Part shown: positions 8,235 to 17,455 of the stretch, one piece after another
Layout of the letters: each line of letters opens with the position of its first letter
Numbering within the stretch: position 1 is the stretch's first letter
Assembly: GCA_023260315.1 (NCBI GenBank)
Contig: JALQVQ010000163.1
Span: forward strand, 1 to 17,456
Direction of reading: 5' to 3'
Source: Burkholderiaceae bacterium
GTDB lineage: Bacteria > Pseudomonadota > Gammaproteobacteria > Burkholderiales > Burkholderiaceae_C
DNA: 17,456 nucleotides
Position numbers and translations under genes: made by a program
Notes under the pieces: generated by a model
Databases searched by the model: none
What the model was told of the DNA's origin: nothing
The model's input: the letters and a program-made list of their open reading frames with translations, nothing else

Positions 8235-10853
8235 ATGAATGTTTCGCCGACCCCAGCCAGCGCCTCGCCCCCATCAAGCCCACGCCGCCGTATTGAGCCG
8301 CCGATCTGGCAGCTGGCCTGGCGCAATGGCGTGCGTGACTGGCGTGCGGGTCGGTGGCGCCTCATGGTGGTGGCCGTCGCGTTGGCTGTATCGGCGTTAA
8401 CGGCTGTTGGGTTTTTTGCGGATCGGTTGCAAGCGGGGTTGTCTCGGGATGCGCTGGCGCTGTTGGGTGGCGACGCCGTTCTCCGCAGTGATGAGGCCCC
8501 CGCAGACCAGTGGCGTGATGCCGCTCGTGAATGGGGCCTTCAGCAAAGCGTATCGCTCACATTTCCCACAATGGCCCGCGCGCCCGACGAGCGGGGCGGC
8601 GATGCGCGGTTGGTTGCTTTCAAAGCGGTCGATGATGCGTACCCCTTGCGCGGCCAGTTGCGCGTGAGCGATGGGGCAGTGTCTGAGGCTTTGACGCAGG
8701 ACAAAGTGGTGAGGCGCGGACCTGCCGTTGGCGAAGCGTGGGCTGAGCCCAGCTTGGCGGATGCGTTGGGGCTGCGGGTTGGGGACACGCTGCTACTGGG
8801 AAGCAAGGCCTTCACCCTGACCCAGCTGCTGACCCAGGAATCAGACCGTGGCGGTGGTTTTTCGAGCTTTTCGCCTCGCGTGATGATCAATTTGGCTGAC
8901 GTCGCAGCGACGCAACTGGTCCAGCCGGCCAGCCGCGTGTCTTGGCGCTTGGCGGTCGCCGGCGACGCGGTAGCGGTCAAACGCTTCGAAGATGCGGTGA
9001 CGCAGGCCATCGAAAAGCAACCGGTGAACGATGGCATGCGACTGGAGACGCTTGAGTCGGGTCGGCCAGGGACCCTCGAAACCCTGAACCGAGCCGAGAA
9101 ATTTTTGAACCTTGTCGCCATGCTCACGGCACTCTTGTGCGCGGTTGCCGTGGCAATTGGTGCGCGAGGCTTTGCCGCGACGCAGCTGGATGCCTGCGCC
9201 ATGTTGCGCGTTTTCGGCGTGTCGCAGGCCACCATCGCGCGGGCCTTCATGCTTGAATTTTTTGCGGTTGGCGTCCTCGCCACTTTGCTCGGCGTCGCCG
9301 TTGGCTGGTCGGTGCACTGGGTCTTCGTCGCACTTTTGTCGGGTTTGGTGAATGCCAGCTTGCCCGCAGCGTCGATGTGGCCGGCGCTCACGGGCATGGG
9401 CGTCGGGCTCAGCCTCATGGCCGCCTTCGGGGTATCGCCCATTCTGCAGTTGGCGAAGGTCCCCCCTTTGCGTGTGATACGCCGTGATGTGGGGCAAATG
9501 CAGCCCGCTTCAACGGCTTTGCTCGTTGTCAGCGTGTTGGTGTTTGCCGCATTGCTGATGGTCGTCAGTCGTGACGCGTTGATGGGAGGCTTGGCGGTGG
9601 TTGGCTTTGCAGCGGCCTTGGGCTTCTTCGCCGGCTTGGCGTGGTTGGCCGTGTGGTTGCTTCGCCGCTCTGTGAATGAACAAACAGCACCCCGCTGGCT
9701 CATCTTGGCCACCCGTCAGGTCGCCGCTCGCCCCGGTTTAGCCGTGTTGCAAGTGAGTGCCTTGTCGGTCGGTATCCTCGCGTTGTCGATTTTGGTACTC
9801 CTGCGTACCGATTTGATTGCCAGTTGGCGACAGGCAACGCCAGCCGATGCGCCGACTCGTTTTGTGATCAATATTCAGCCCGATCAGGCGGAAGCTTTTA
9901 AGGCGCAGCTCGTTGCCGCGGGCGTTCGGGATTTTGATTGGTATCCAATGTTTCGGGGGCGCCTGGTCGGGATCAATGGTGTAACGGTTCGATCTGAAAA
10001 TTTCGATGGTGAACGCGCGCAGCGGTTGGTGAGGCGGGAGTTCAACCTGTCCCACAGCGGAACGATTCCCCAACACAATGAAATCGTCAAAGGGGCATGG
10101 ACCGCGGGCGAAAAAGGTCAAATCAGCATCGAAGAAGGTCTGGCCGAGACCCTGGGCCTCAAGCTGGGTGATGCGCTCACCTTTGATGTTGCGGGAGAGG
10201 CCATCGAGGCGCGGATATCTGACTTCCGCAAGGTGAACTGGGCAAGCATGCGGGTGAACTTTTTCGCCATGTTCCCAGTCAGCGATATGCCTGACTTGCC
10301 CATCACCTACATCGCGGCGTTCAAAGCGCCAGAGGGCTTGGTTCGTGATGAGGCCGGCATTCAACGGTCATTTGATAACCAGTTGCTCCGCCTGTTCCCC
10401 AACATCACCAACATCGATACCTCAGCAACATTGCGACAGGTACAGCGCATTTTGGATCAGGTGATCGGTGCCATCGAGTTTTTGTTTGCGTTCAGCGTGA
10501 TAGCGGGGCTGGTCGTCTTGTTTGCCGCTATCTCCCATACGCGGGCAGAAAGAACGCGTGAATACGCGATTCTTCGAGCGATGGGCGCATCCAGTGGGTT
10601 GCTGCGCCAGGTGCAGCGCGCAGAGCTCATCGGCGTCGGTGCGTTGGCAGGGGGGATGGCCAGTACGGCTGCCATGCTCATTGGCTGGGCATTGGCCAAG
10701 TTGGTGTTCGAATTTCCGTGGATTCCACCGTGGTGGGTTCCATTTGCAGGCGCCTTTGCCGGTGCGTTGTTGGCCATGCTGGCAGGTTGGTGGCGGCTGC
10801 GCGATTTGCTGAACACGCCTGCCTGGCAAACGTTACGGCTGCGTGCCGATTAA
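8235..10853 (+). CDS. FtsX/YbbP-type ABC transporter permease (two FtsX domains)
   Basis: This large inner-membrane permease has 872 residues from the ATG at 8235 and resembles E. coli YbbP (about 804). It belongs to the MacB/LolCE/FtsX type VII group, whose members transmit force to the periplasm, often for lipoprotein or lipid handling. About ten membrane segments are visible: one at 43-61, three near 291-404, two near 428-476, one near 502-523 and three near 746-853. Two large periplasmic domains lie between them (about 62-290 and 524-745). Both FtsX domains carry the LRVFG or LRAMGAS element that follows the first helix. The N-terminus before the first helix is Pro/Ser-rich and then basic. 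An in-frame GTG at 8199 would add 12 residues; neither start has a strong Shine-Dalgarno site. No ATPase gene accompanies it here, so its partner must be encoded elsewhere. The substrate is unknown. Confidence 0.9.
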   Translation: MNVSPTPASASPPSSPRRRIEPPIWQLAWRNGVRDWRAGRWRLMVVAVALAVSALTAVGFFADRLQAGLSRDALALLGGDAVLRSDEAPADQWRDAAREWGLQQSVSLTFPTMARAPDERGGDARLVAFKAVDDAYPLRGQLRVSDGAVSEALTQDKVVRRGPAVGEAWAEPSLADALGLRVGDTLLLGSKAFTLTQLLTQESDRGGGFSSFSPRVMINLADVAATQLVQPASRVSWRLAVAGDAVAVKRFEDAVTQAIEKQPVNDGMRLETLESGRPGTLETLNRAEKFLNLVAMLTALLCAVAVAIGARGFAATQLDACAMLRVFGVSQATIARAFMLEFFAVGVLATLLGVAVGWSVHWVFVALLSGLVNASLPAASMWPALTGMGVGLSLMAAFGVSPILQLAKVPPLRVIRRDVGQMQPASTALLVVSVLVFAALLMVVSRDALMGGLAVVGFAAALGFFAGLAWLAVWLLRRSVNEQTAPRWLILATRQVAARPGLAVLQVSALSVGILALSILVLLRTDLIASWRQATPADAPTRFVINIQPDQAEAFKAQLVAAGVRDFDWYPMFRGRLVGINGVTVRSENFDGERAQRLVRREFNLSHSGTIPQHNEIVKGAWTAGEKGQISIEEGLAETLGLKLGDALTFDVAGEAIEARISDFRKVNWASMRVNFFAMFPVSDMPDLPITYIAAFKAPEGLVRDEAGIQRSFDNQLLRLFPNITNIDTSATLRQVQRILDQVIGAIEFLFAFSVIAGLVVLFAAISHTRAERTREYAILRAMGASSGLLRQVQRAELIGVGALAGGMASTAAMLIGWALAKLVFEFPWIPPWWVPFAGAFAGALLAMLAGWWRLRDLLNTPAWQTLRLRAD

Positions 10854-10865
10854 GCTTTTTTCGCG

Positions 10866-11288
10866 ATGAACATTCATGACCCTGCCCCCCGTGGCGCCAA
10901 TAACGAGCCCCTCACACCTTTCGAGTGGATCGGTGGCGAAACGGCCGTTAAGCGAATGGTCGAACGGTTCTATGACCTGATGGACCTCGAACCTCAATTT
11001 GCCGCGTTGCGTGCCGCGCATGGTGCGGACCTTGAAAACGCGCGAGAGCGGTTGTTTATGTTTTTGTGTGGCTGGTTGGGTGGCCCCAACCTGTACATCG
11101 AGCGTTTCGGACACCCCCGTTTGCGCATGCGGCACATGCCGTTTCCGATCGGCATCAAAGAGCGTGATGAGTGGGTGGCGTGTATGACGCAAGCGATGCA
11201 AGAAACCGGTGTGCCTGCACCGCTCATGGCGCGACTGGCTGAGTCGTTCATGCAGACCGCTGATCACATGCGTAATCGCGGGCAGTGA
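10866..11288 (+). CDS. Group II truncated hemoglobin
   Basis: This 140-residue heme protein belongs to the 2-on-2 globins of group II (TrHbO/GlbO type), which bind O2 or NO and are linked to oxygen, NO or peroxide chemistry. Visible family positions are Tyr B10 (Y36 in RFYDLMD), the E-helix block LFMFLCGWLGGPNLY, the proximal heme-ligand His F8 (H90 in RLRMRHMPF) and Trp G8 (W103 in RDEWVACM). The H-helix end (MARLAESFMQTADHMRN) is intact. The residues before the start of the B helix form a short extension of about 18 residues. It begins 12 bases after the permease stop with no clear promoter, so the two are probably co-transcribed. A hairpin covers its stop codon. The ligand chemistry in the cell is not readable from sequence. 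Confidence 0.95.
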   Translation: MNIHDPAPRGANNEPLTPFEWIGGETAVKRMVERFYDLMDLEPQFAALRAAHGADLENARERLFMFLCGWLGGPNLYIERFGHPRLRMRHMPFPIGIKERDEWVACMTQAMQETGVPAPLMARLAESFMQTADHMRNRGQ

Positions 11289-11306
11289 TGCGCCACTGCG
11301 TCACTG
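11283..11306. terminator. Inverted repeat across the convergent stops of the globin and smr genes
   Basis: CAGTGA at 11283-11288 and TCACTG at 11301-11306 are exact inverted repeats. The bases between extend the stem: read as + strand RNA the hairpin has ten pairs, two of them G-U, closing on a four-base CCAC loop. It contains the stop codons of both genes (11286-11288 on + and 11301-11303 on -). Neither strand has a U-run after the stem, so it is not a classical intrinsic terminator. A role in ending or stabilising the two converging transcripts is an inference. Confidence 0.5.
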
Positions 11307-11960
11307 TTGGTCGCTTTGCGCGCCCTGTCCGCCTTTCAGAAGCACCATGAGGGCACCCGCGCCGCCGTCGCTGCCCTTTGCCTGCACGAAGGCGAGCACC
11401 TCTTTTTTCTGGACCAGCCATCGTTGGGTTTTGGCCTTCAACACAGGTGTTTTGCCCGGCGAACCAAGCCCCTTGCCGTGAATCACCCGCACGCAACGCC
11501 ACCCCCGTCGCACCGCCAATCTGAGGAAGTCTGCTAACTGCGTGCGCGCCTCGTCTGTTCGCATGCCGTGCAGGTCAATTTGTCCTTGAAGTGCCCAGTC
11601 ACCCGCCCTGAGTTTTCGCAAGATGTCGGCGCCGATACCCGACCTGCGGTAGCTCAAGGTGTCATCGGTTTCCAGGAGGCTTGTGACATCAAAGTCGTCT
11701 GAGAGCGCGGCGTGCATGACAACCGCATCGTCATATTCGCGCTGAAGCGCCAGCGGGGGCGGCGCGGGATTTTGGATGCTTGCGCGACCGCCATCCTTAA
11801 TTGGCTTTACCGCACCGACCGTGAGGGTGAACAGCGCCTGCTCACGCCGGCGGTGCTCTGCCGCGAGCGCTTCCGCCTCTGCGGCCTCTTTGGCCGCCCG
11901 CGCTTGCGCGGCCAGCAGCTTTTGCATGGCAGCCAAGTCTGAGAAGTGTTTTGCGCGCAT
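11301..11960 (-). CDS. Smr domain protein (MutS2 C-terminal-type nuclease domain)
   Basis: This is a 219-residue protein with a stand-alone Smr domain, a fold with nicking endonuclease activity in some MutS2 and YdaL/SmrA-type proteins. Family signatures are DLHGMR at about 129-134 and the HGKG motif at 161-164, the conserved pair of this domain. They are followed by a C-terminal strand around GGAGALMVLLKG. Residues 3-45 are Ala-, Glu- and Arg-rich and likely form a helix or coiled coil. The middle (50-125) is low in recognisable motifs but includes LSYRRSGIGADILRKLRAGDW, a block that precedes the Smr domain in proteobacterial homologues. No MutS2 body is present. It lies 39 bases after radC on the same strand, and both products have nucleic-acid links. 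Cellular substrate unknown. Confidence 0.93.
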   Translation of the reverse strand: MRAKHFSDLAAMQKLLAAQARAAKEAAEAEALAAEHRRREQALFTLTVGAVKPIKDGGRASIQNPAPPPLALQREYDDAVVMHAALSDDFDVTSLLETDDTLSYRRSGIGADILRKLRAGDWALQGQIDLHGMRTDEARTQLADFLRLAVRRGWRCVRVIHGKGLGSPGKTPVLKAKTQRWLVQKKEVLAFVQAKGSDGGAGALMVLLKGGQGAQSDQQ

Positions 11961-11999
11961 GCGCTATTTTGGCAAATTTATAGCGGTCCTCGACCTGCC

Positions 12000-12701
12000 T
12001 CATATAAGACCGTGCGCAGCCATGGAGTACACATCGTTTTGCGTCACGATCAGGTGGTCAAGCACCCGGACGTCGACCAAGAGAAGGGCCTGTGTCAGCG
12101 TCTCGGTGAGCCGAATATCCGCGGCGGATGGTTCGAGGTGCCCGCTGGGGTGGTTATGGGCCAGGATCACCGCCGCCGCATGATGGCGAAGCGCCGCAAC
12201 CGCGACCTCACGGGGGTAAACCGTGGCCTGCGTCAGCGTGCCTTGAAACAGTTCATCCATGGCCAGCAGATGATGTTGGCTATTTAGAAATAAAACAGCG
12301 AAGACTTCAGCTGTCTTGTGCCCCAGTTTTAAGGTCAGGTACTGACGAACATCAGAAAGGTCTTGAAGAACAGGCTTGGCTCGCAGGCGCTCCGCCAAGG
12401 CTCGCTTTGCGATTTCAGAGACAGCGGCGATCTCGGATTGTTTCGCAGGGCCCAGACCTTTAATGGCTCTGAGCATTTCTGGCGTTGCCGTTAAGAGCCC
12501 ATGCAACCCGCCCACCGCAGACAGGATGTCGGCTGCAAAGGCCACCACGGGGCGACCCGGCGTGCCGGTTCGTAGCAGCAGCGCCAAAACCTCCGCGTCG
12601 GAAAGTGCCGCAGCGCCCATGGCTTCCAGTTTTTCTCGGGGCAAAGGGTTGAAACGTGGGCAGTGGGTGTCGCTTATCTGTGCTTTTGCCCGATGGGCCA
12701 T
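12000..12701 (-). CDS. radC: RadC family protein (JAB/MPN metalloprotease fold, UPF0758)
   Basis: This 233-residue protein has the RadC family architecture. An N-terminal UPF0758 region with a helix-hairpin-helix element (LRAIKGLGPAKQSEIAAVSEIAKR) comes first, then a C-terminal JAB1/MPN+ domain. The metal site is complete: AHNHPSGHLEPSAAD contains His182, His184 and Asp195. The family was named after an E. coli radiation phenotype later traced to another gene, so a repair role should not be assumed; deubiquitinase-like hydrolase chemistry is suggested only by the fold. It is encoded divergently from fkpB and upstream of smr. The ATG at 12701 is kept because the N-terminal PREKLEAMGAAALSDAEVLALLLRTG block follows it directly. 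Confidence 0.95.
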   Translation of the reverse strand: MAHRAKAQISDTHCPRFNPLPREKLEAMGAAALSDAEVLALLLRTGTPGRPVVAFAADILSAVGGLHGLLTATPEMLRAIKGLGPAKQSEIAAVSEIAKRALAERLRAKPVLQDLSDVRQYLTLKLGHKTAEVFAVLFLNSQHHLLAMDELFQGTLTQATVYPREVAVAALRHHAAAVILAHNHPSGHLEPSAADIRLTETLTQALLLVDVRVLDHLIVTQNDVYSMAAHGLI

Positions 12702-12721
12702 GGCGGGCTCGCTAGGTTTCT

Positions 12722-12750
12722 ACAATATAGTGTTTGGCAACGCTGGGCAA
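12722..12750 (-). promoter_or_regulatory. Candidate sigma-70 promoter for radC
   Basis: Read on the - strand, TTGCCC (complement at 12745-12750) and TATTGT (complement at 12722-12727) are separated by 17 bases, the ideal spacing. The -10 box lies about 20 bases ahead of the radC ATG, implying a very short leader. The overlapping + strand word TACAAT at 12721-12726 could also act as a -10 box toward fkpB but has no matching -35. These are pattern matches only. The rest of the intergenic stretch to the fkpB start (12751-12858) shows no other clear element. Confidence 0.4.
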
Positions 12751-12858
12751 TGCCTTGTTTATATCGATTCAATCGGTGTCAATACAGAGCCTTTACCCGT
12801 GGATGTTGCCACCTATACCAGCGCCACAAGGCGTCACAGACGTCACCTCGAGACCCTT

Positions 12859-13308
12859 ATGACCATCATTGACAGCTGTTCGTTTTTAACGCTCCATTAC
12901 CGAATGTGTGGGCCAGATGGCCAAGAGGTGATCAGTACCTTTGGCGGGATGCCTGCGACCTTGAGCATGGGGGGTGGCCAGCTTTCCCCCGCGATTGAGC
13001 AACACTTGATTGGGCTCGACGAGGGCACAAAGGCCACTTTTGAGCTGGCACCCGGCGATGCCTTTGGACCCCACAATCCAGAGGCTGTTCAGTGGGTGGC
13101 ACGCAGCATGTTGAATCAGCTGGGTGACCCTGATGAGCGTTACAACCCTGGCGACGTGGTGCAGTTTCCAACGCCGGATGGCCTTGGACAATATGCGGGC
13201 GCCGTTGTGGCTTGCAAAGATGACGGTTCAGCGGTACTTTTTGATTTCAACCACCCGTTAGCCGGTCAGGCGGTGACGTTTGAGGTCCATGTGATTGGGG
13301 TTCTGTGA
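12859..13308 (+). CDS. fkpB: FKBP-type peptidyl-prolyl cis-trans isomerase, SlpA/FkpB type
   Basis: This 149-residue protein catalyses cis-trans isomerisation of X-Pro bonds and acts as a chaperone in the cytoplasm. Its length is the same as I recall for E. coli FkpB (SlpA). Features are the FKBP half LTLHYRMCGPDGQEV, the EQHLIGLDEGTKATFELAPGDAFG block that begins the inserted flap (IF) domain, and the strongly conserved LFDFNHPLAGQAVTFEV near the C-terminus. The frame is open far upstream through the antisense of radC; I chose the ATG at 12859 because homology begins there. The upstream part of that open frame is a shadow. The stop overlaps the start of ispH by one base (TGATG), the same fkpB-ispH pairing as in E. 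coli, suggesting translational coupling. Confidence 0.94.
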   Translation: MTIIDSCSFLTLHYRMCGPDGQEVISTFGGMPATLSMGGGQLSPAIEQHLIGLDEGTKATFELAPGDAFGPHNPEAVQWVARSMLNQLGDPDERYNPGDVVQFPTPDGLGQYAGAVVACKDDGSAVLFDFNHPLAGQAVTFEVHVIGVL

Positions 13309-14255
13309 TGAGTAATCAAATCAACAAACGTGATGTTTTATTGGCGACGCCGCGCGGGTTTTGCGCGGGAGTGGATCGGGCGATTGACATCGTCTCGCAC
13401 GCGCTAGAGAAGTTTGGCGCGCCCATCTACGTTCGCCATGAAATTGTTCACAACACATACGTGGTCAACGATCTCAAGCAAAAGGGCGCCATCTTCATTG
13501 AAGATCTTGACGAGGTGCCCGCTGGTGCGACCCTTGTTTTTTCTGCGCACGGTGTGAGTCGTGCCATTCAGGATGAAGCCAAGGCAAGGGGTTTTTCGAT
13601 TTTTGATGCGACATGCCCATTGGTTGCAAAGGTGCATGTTGAGGTGGCAAAGCTCTCGAAAGAGGGCTACGAATTCTTGATGATTGGCCACAAGGGGCAC
13701 CCCGAGGTGGAGGGCACCATGGGGCAGTTGACCGCTGGCATTCACTTGGTTGAGGACGAGGCCGATGTTGACCGTGTGCAACCCTTACAAACCGAGCGTT
13801 TGGCCGTTGTGACCCAAACAACCCTCAGTGTCGATGACGCGGCGGCCATCATGGCGGCTATCAAAAAGCGCTTCCCAACGGTGCGCGAGCCGAAGCAGCA
13901 GGACATTTGCTACGCCACCCAAAACCGCCAAGATGCGGTGAAGGTCATGTCCCGCCAAGTGGATGTCGTGATTGTGGTTGGCAGCCCAACAAGTTCAAAC
14001 AGCAACCGACTGGCTGAGTTGGCAGAGCGCTTGGGTACCCCTGCCTTCATGGTCGATGACCCCGCAGAATTGAACCCGGAGTGGTTCGTGGGTCGCGCAC
14101 GCGTTGGACTCACGGCAGGTGCGTCTGCGCCTGAGATTTTGGTGCAGGGCGTCCTCGATCGATTGCGTGCGCTTGGCGCGATATCCGTTCAAACCATGTC
14201 GGGTGTTGAGGAATCGGTCCAATTCCCCCTCCCTAAAGGCCTGCGCCTGAACTGA
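13308..14255 (+). CDS. ispH: 4-hydroxy-3-methylbut-2-enyl diphosphate reductase
   Basis: IspH (LytB) is an iron-sulfur enzyme that performs the last step of the non-mevalonate (MEP) pathway, reducing HMBPP to IPP and DMAPP. The 315-residue product has the three cluster cysteines at C19 (PRGFCAGV), C103 (DATCPLV) and C201 (DICYATQNR). Substrate-binding blocks include RHEIVHN, SAHGVS, the HPEVEGTMGQ segment and the TSSNSNRL motif that contacts the diphosphate. The ATG at 13308 was preferred over the GTG one codon earlier because it overlaps the fkpB stop as TGATG, a typical coupled junction. serS follows 48 bases later, possibly in the same transcript. Length fits the family (about 310-320). 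Confidence 0.98.
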   Translation: MSNQINKRDVLLATPRGFCAGVDRAIDIVSHALEKFGAPIYVRHEIVHNTYVVNDLKQKGAIFIEDLDEVPAGATLVFSAHGVSRAIQDEAKARGFSIFDATCPLVAKVHVEVAKLSKEGYEFLMIGHKGHPEVEGTMGQLTAGIHLVEDEADVDRVQPLQTERLAVVTQTTLSVDDAAAIMAAIKKRFPTVREPKQQDICYATQNRQDAVKVMSRQVDVVIVVGSPTSSNSNRLAELAERLGTPAFMVDDPAELNPEWFVGRARVGLTAGASAPEILVQGVLDRLRALGAISVQTMSGVEESVQFPLPKGLRLN

Positions 14256-15641
<1,386 letters not shown>

Positions 15642-15657
<16 letters not shown>

Positions 15658-16238
15658 CCAGCCGTGCGCGCCAGGTGACTGGCTTGTGAGCGGCTCTTGA
15701 CGTTCAGGCGGCGGAACAAGCGCCACAGGTGAACTTTCACGGTGTGTTCGCTGATGCTCAGGGCATCGGCGATATCGCGGTTGCTGAGACCTTTGTCCAG
15801 CATCACCAGCAGTTGTTTTTGGCGCTTAGACAGCTTTTCGGGGACCGTTGGGCCTTCTTCGCCTTCTTCCGCACCGGACTCCATGAACTCCTTGAGTACC
15901 CGCCCGATGTGCGATGCGCCAAGCGATTTCTCAATGTAGGCGTCAGCGCCGGCTTCGAGTGAGAGGTCGGCGTAGTCGGTTGCAGGTGACGCGGACAGCA
16001 CGACCAACGAGGTGTCTGGCAGCAGGCGGCGCAATTCGCGCACACCGGAGACACCGTTGGTATCTGGTAATTTGAGGTCTAAGCAGACGAGCTCGGGTGT
16101 TCCGTTGTCTGTGATAGCCTGGTTCACGACGGCCAGACGATCCAGCTCGACGATGGTGGCCTTGGCACGCAGGCGGCGAAGCAGCATGACCACCGCGTCA
16201 CGCATGAGAGGGTGATCGTCAATTACAAAGATACTCAT
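15642..16238 (-). CDS. Two-component response regulator, NarL/LuxR family
   Basis: This is a 198-residue DNA-binding response regulator. The receiver domain (about 1-120) has the acidic pair D7-D8 (VIDDHP), the phosphoacceptor Asp at 54 (VCLDLKLPD), a conserved Ser at 82 and the switch Lys at 104 (AYIEK). An acidic linker (ESGAEEGEEG) leads to a LuxR-type helix-turn-helix near residues 133-190, with LSKRQKQLLVMLDKGLSNRDIA and SISEHTVKVHLWRLFRRL. The ATG at 16238 is preferred over an upstream TTG that would add ten residues, because the receiver starts directly after it. No histidine kinase gene is in the window, so it is an orphan here and its signal and targets are unknown. It converges on serS with the stop codons touching. 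Confidence 0.93.
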
Positions 16239-16338
16239 TTTTCTAATCCAGCGTTTAAAACCAAGCAACTATCCTAACGCTAAATGATGAAAAAACGAGT
16301 CATTCTTGTGATTTTGTAACTATTTTCATACGTTCCAA
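16239..16338. promoter_or_regulatory. AT-rich intergenic region upstream of the response regulator gene
   Basis: These 100 bases between the trpS stop and the response regulator start are clearly more AT-rich than the surrounding genes. They should hold the end of the trpS transcript and the promoter for the regulator. I could not assign a convincing -35/-10 pair: a TTGCTT and several T/A-rich words occur, but not at good spacing and distance from the ATG. A weak AATGA/TCATT repeat flanks a T-run near 16280-16301 but is not a clean terminator. Confidence 0.3.
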
Positions 16339-17376
16339 TCAGTACGCCAAACCGATGGCCGCACGGACGTCTCGCATGGTCTCTTGGGCGACGGCACGGG
16401 CCTGATCGGTACCGGCGTCGATGATGTCTCGGACGATGCTGGGGTTGGTCACGTAGGGCTCCGCACGGGCCAGCATGGGCTGCTGTTCACGCAGGACCGC
16501 ATCGATGACCGGCTGTTTGCATTCGAGGCAACCAATCCCTGCGCTGCGACAACCCTTATCCACCCAAACCTGTGTCTCGGCGGGGCTGTAAACCTTGTGG
16601 AACTGCCAGACAGGGCATCGGCTCGGGTCACCCACATCGGTTCTTTTCACACGCGCCGGGTCGGTGGGCATGCGTTTGATTTTTTGTTCGATGCTGGCTT
16701 TGTCTTCGCGAATGGCGATGGCGTTGTTGTAGCTCTTGCTCATTTTCGCGCCATCCAAGCCGGGCAGACGGCTGGCTTCGGTCAGCAGGGCTTGCGGCTC
16801 CACCAAGACCGCTTTGCCGGTCCCCTTGAAATACCCCTGCAAACGTTCTTTTTCGGAAGCGTCGAGCGCTGGGTGTTGGTTGATGAAGCCCATCGCGCCC
16901 TCAAGTGACGGTTGGTCGCCGGTTTCTTGAAACTTCTTGCGTGATTTTTCAAATCGCTTTGCGGCATCTTTACCCAGTTTCTCCAGACTGGCCTCGACCC
17001 GCTGGGCAAAGTCCGCTTCGCGCCCGTAGAGGTGGTTGAAGCGTCGTGCAGCCTCTCGTGTCAGTTCGACATGGCTGGCCTGATCTTCGCCAACGGGGAC
17101 GTGCTTGGCCCGGTATATCAGGATATCCGCGGCTTGTAGCAGGGGATAGCCGAGGAAACCGTAGGTGGTGAGGTCCTTGTCCTTCAACTTCTCTTGTTGA
17201 TCTTTGTAGGTGGGGACACGCTCCAACCACCCGATGGGTGTGCCCATGGCCAACAAGGTGAAAAGTTCGGCGTGCTCGGGAATCCGGCTCTGCAAGAACA
17301 TGGTGCATTGCGAGGGATCAAGACCCGTGGCAAGCCAGTCAATCACCATCTCATAGACGTTTTTTTCGATGACCTC
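16339..17376 (-). CDS. trpS: Tryptophanyl-tRNA synthetase, N-terminal part missing
   Basis: This class I synthetase charges tRNA-Trp with tryptophan. About 345 residues of the C-terminal part are visible. The recognisable stretch begins at VIEKNVYEMVIDWLATGLDP, which in complete enzymes comes after the N-terminal Rossmann strand and HIGH-like motif, so those are absent here. Present are IPEHAELFTLLAMGTPIGWLE, GFLGYPLLQAADILIYRA, the tRNA/ATP region VPVGEDQASHVELTREAARRFN and the KMSKS loop (16732-16746). A long insertion lies before the KMSKS loop, and a CRSAGIGCLECK block with three Cys lies near the C-terminus; both are typical of the long Burkholderiales form as I remember it. An in-frame ATG exists at 17349, but it is an internal Met of the family and not the true start. 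Upstream, the frame runs into sequence that is not TrpRS. Confidence 0.93.
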   Translation of the reverse strand, partial: EVIEKNVYEMVIDWLATGLDPSQCTMFLQSRIPEHAELFTLLAMGTPIGWLERVPTYKDQQEKLKDKDLTTYGFLGYPLLQAADILIYRAKHVPVGEDQASHVELTREAARRFNHLYGREADFAQRVEASLEKLGKDAAKRFEKSRKKFQETGDQPSLEGAMGFINQHPALDASEKERLQGYFKGTGKAVLVEPQALLTEASRLPGLDGAKMSKSYNNAIAIREDKASIEQKIKRMPTDPARVKRTDVGDPSRCPVWQFHKVYSPAETQVWVDKGCRSAGIGCLECKQPVIDAVLREQQPMLARAEPYVTNPSIVRDIIDAGTDQARAVAQETMRDVRAAIGLAY

Positions 17377-17455
17377 GCGATTGATGTTCAGGCCGTCCGG
17401 CGCACACCCAATGGAGATGACTTCAGCCCCAAGCTCATGAAAAACACGCGGTGCG
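17371..17455 (-). pseudogene. Fragment of phosphoglucosamine mutase (GlmM) fused in frame to trpS
   Basis: Reading leftward from the window edge, the frame that becomes trpS encodes APRVFHELGAEVISIGC followed by APDGLNINREV. This aligns block by block with the internal GlmM stretch that in E. coli reads APNVLRELGANVIAIGC and then EPNGVNINAEV. In GlmM the next residues should be GAT; here the frame instead continues as the IEKNVYEM of TrpRS. GlmM converts glucosamine-6-phosphate to glucosamine-1-phosphate for peptidoglycan precursors, but only about 27 internal residues are visible, with no active-site Ser. The switch falls at about 17368-17376, within or next to the shared Glu-Val codons. It may be a chimeric read or misassembly at a contig end, or a real rearrangement. 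The GlmM assignment rests on my memory of the family. Confidence 0.8.

Noticed and set aside
8540..9712. 390-residue open frame on the - strand inside the permease gene
   Set aside because: Its product is Ser/Thr/Lys/Arg-rich with no domain, as expected for the antisense of a GC-rich membrane-protein gene; the + strand frame has clear FtsX homology.
10833..10866. CGGC/GCCG repeat followed by a T-run after the permease gene, as a terminator
   Set aside because: The stem is only four pairs and the T-run begins several bases after it; the globin gene follows too closely for a real stop there.
12376..12858. Upstream extension of the fkpB reading frame
   Set aside because: It is antisense to radC, has no FKBP character, and homology to the family begins at the ATG at 12859.
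16239..16268. TTG start adding ten residues to the response regulator
   Set aside because: The receiver domain begins directly after the ATG at 16238, and the extra residues match nothing.
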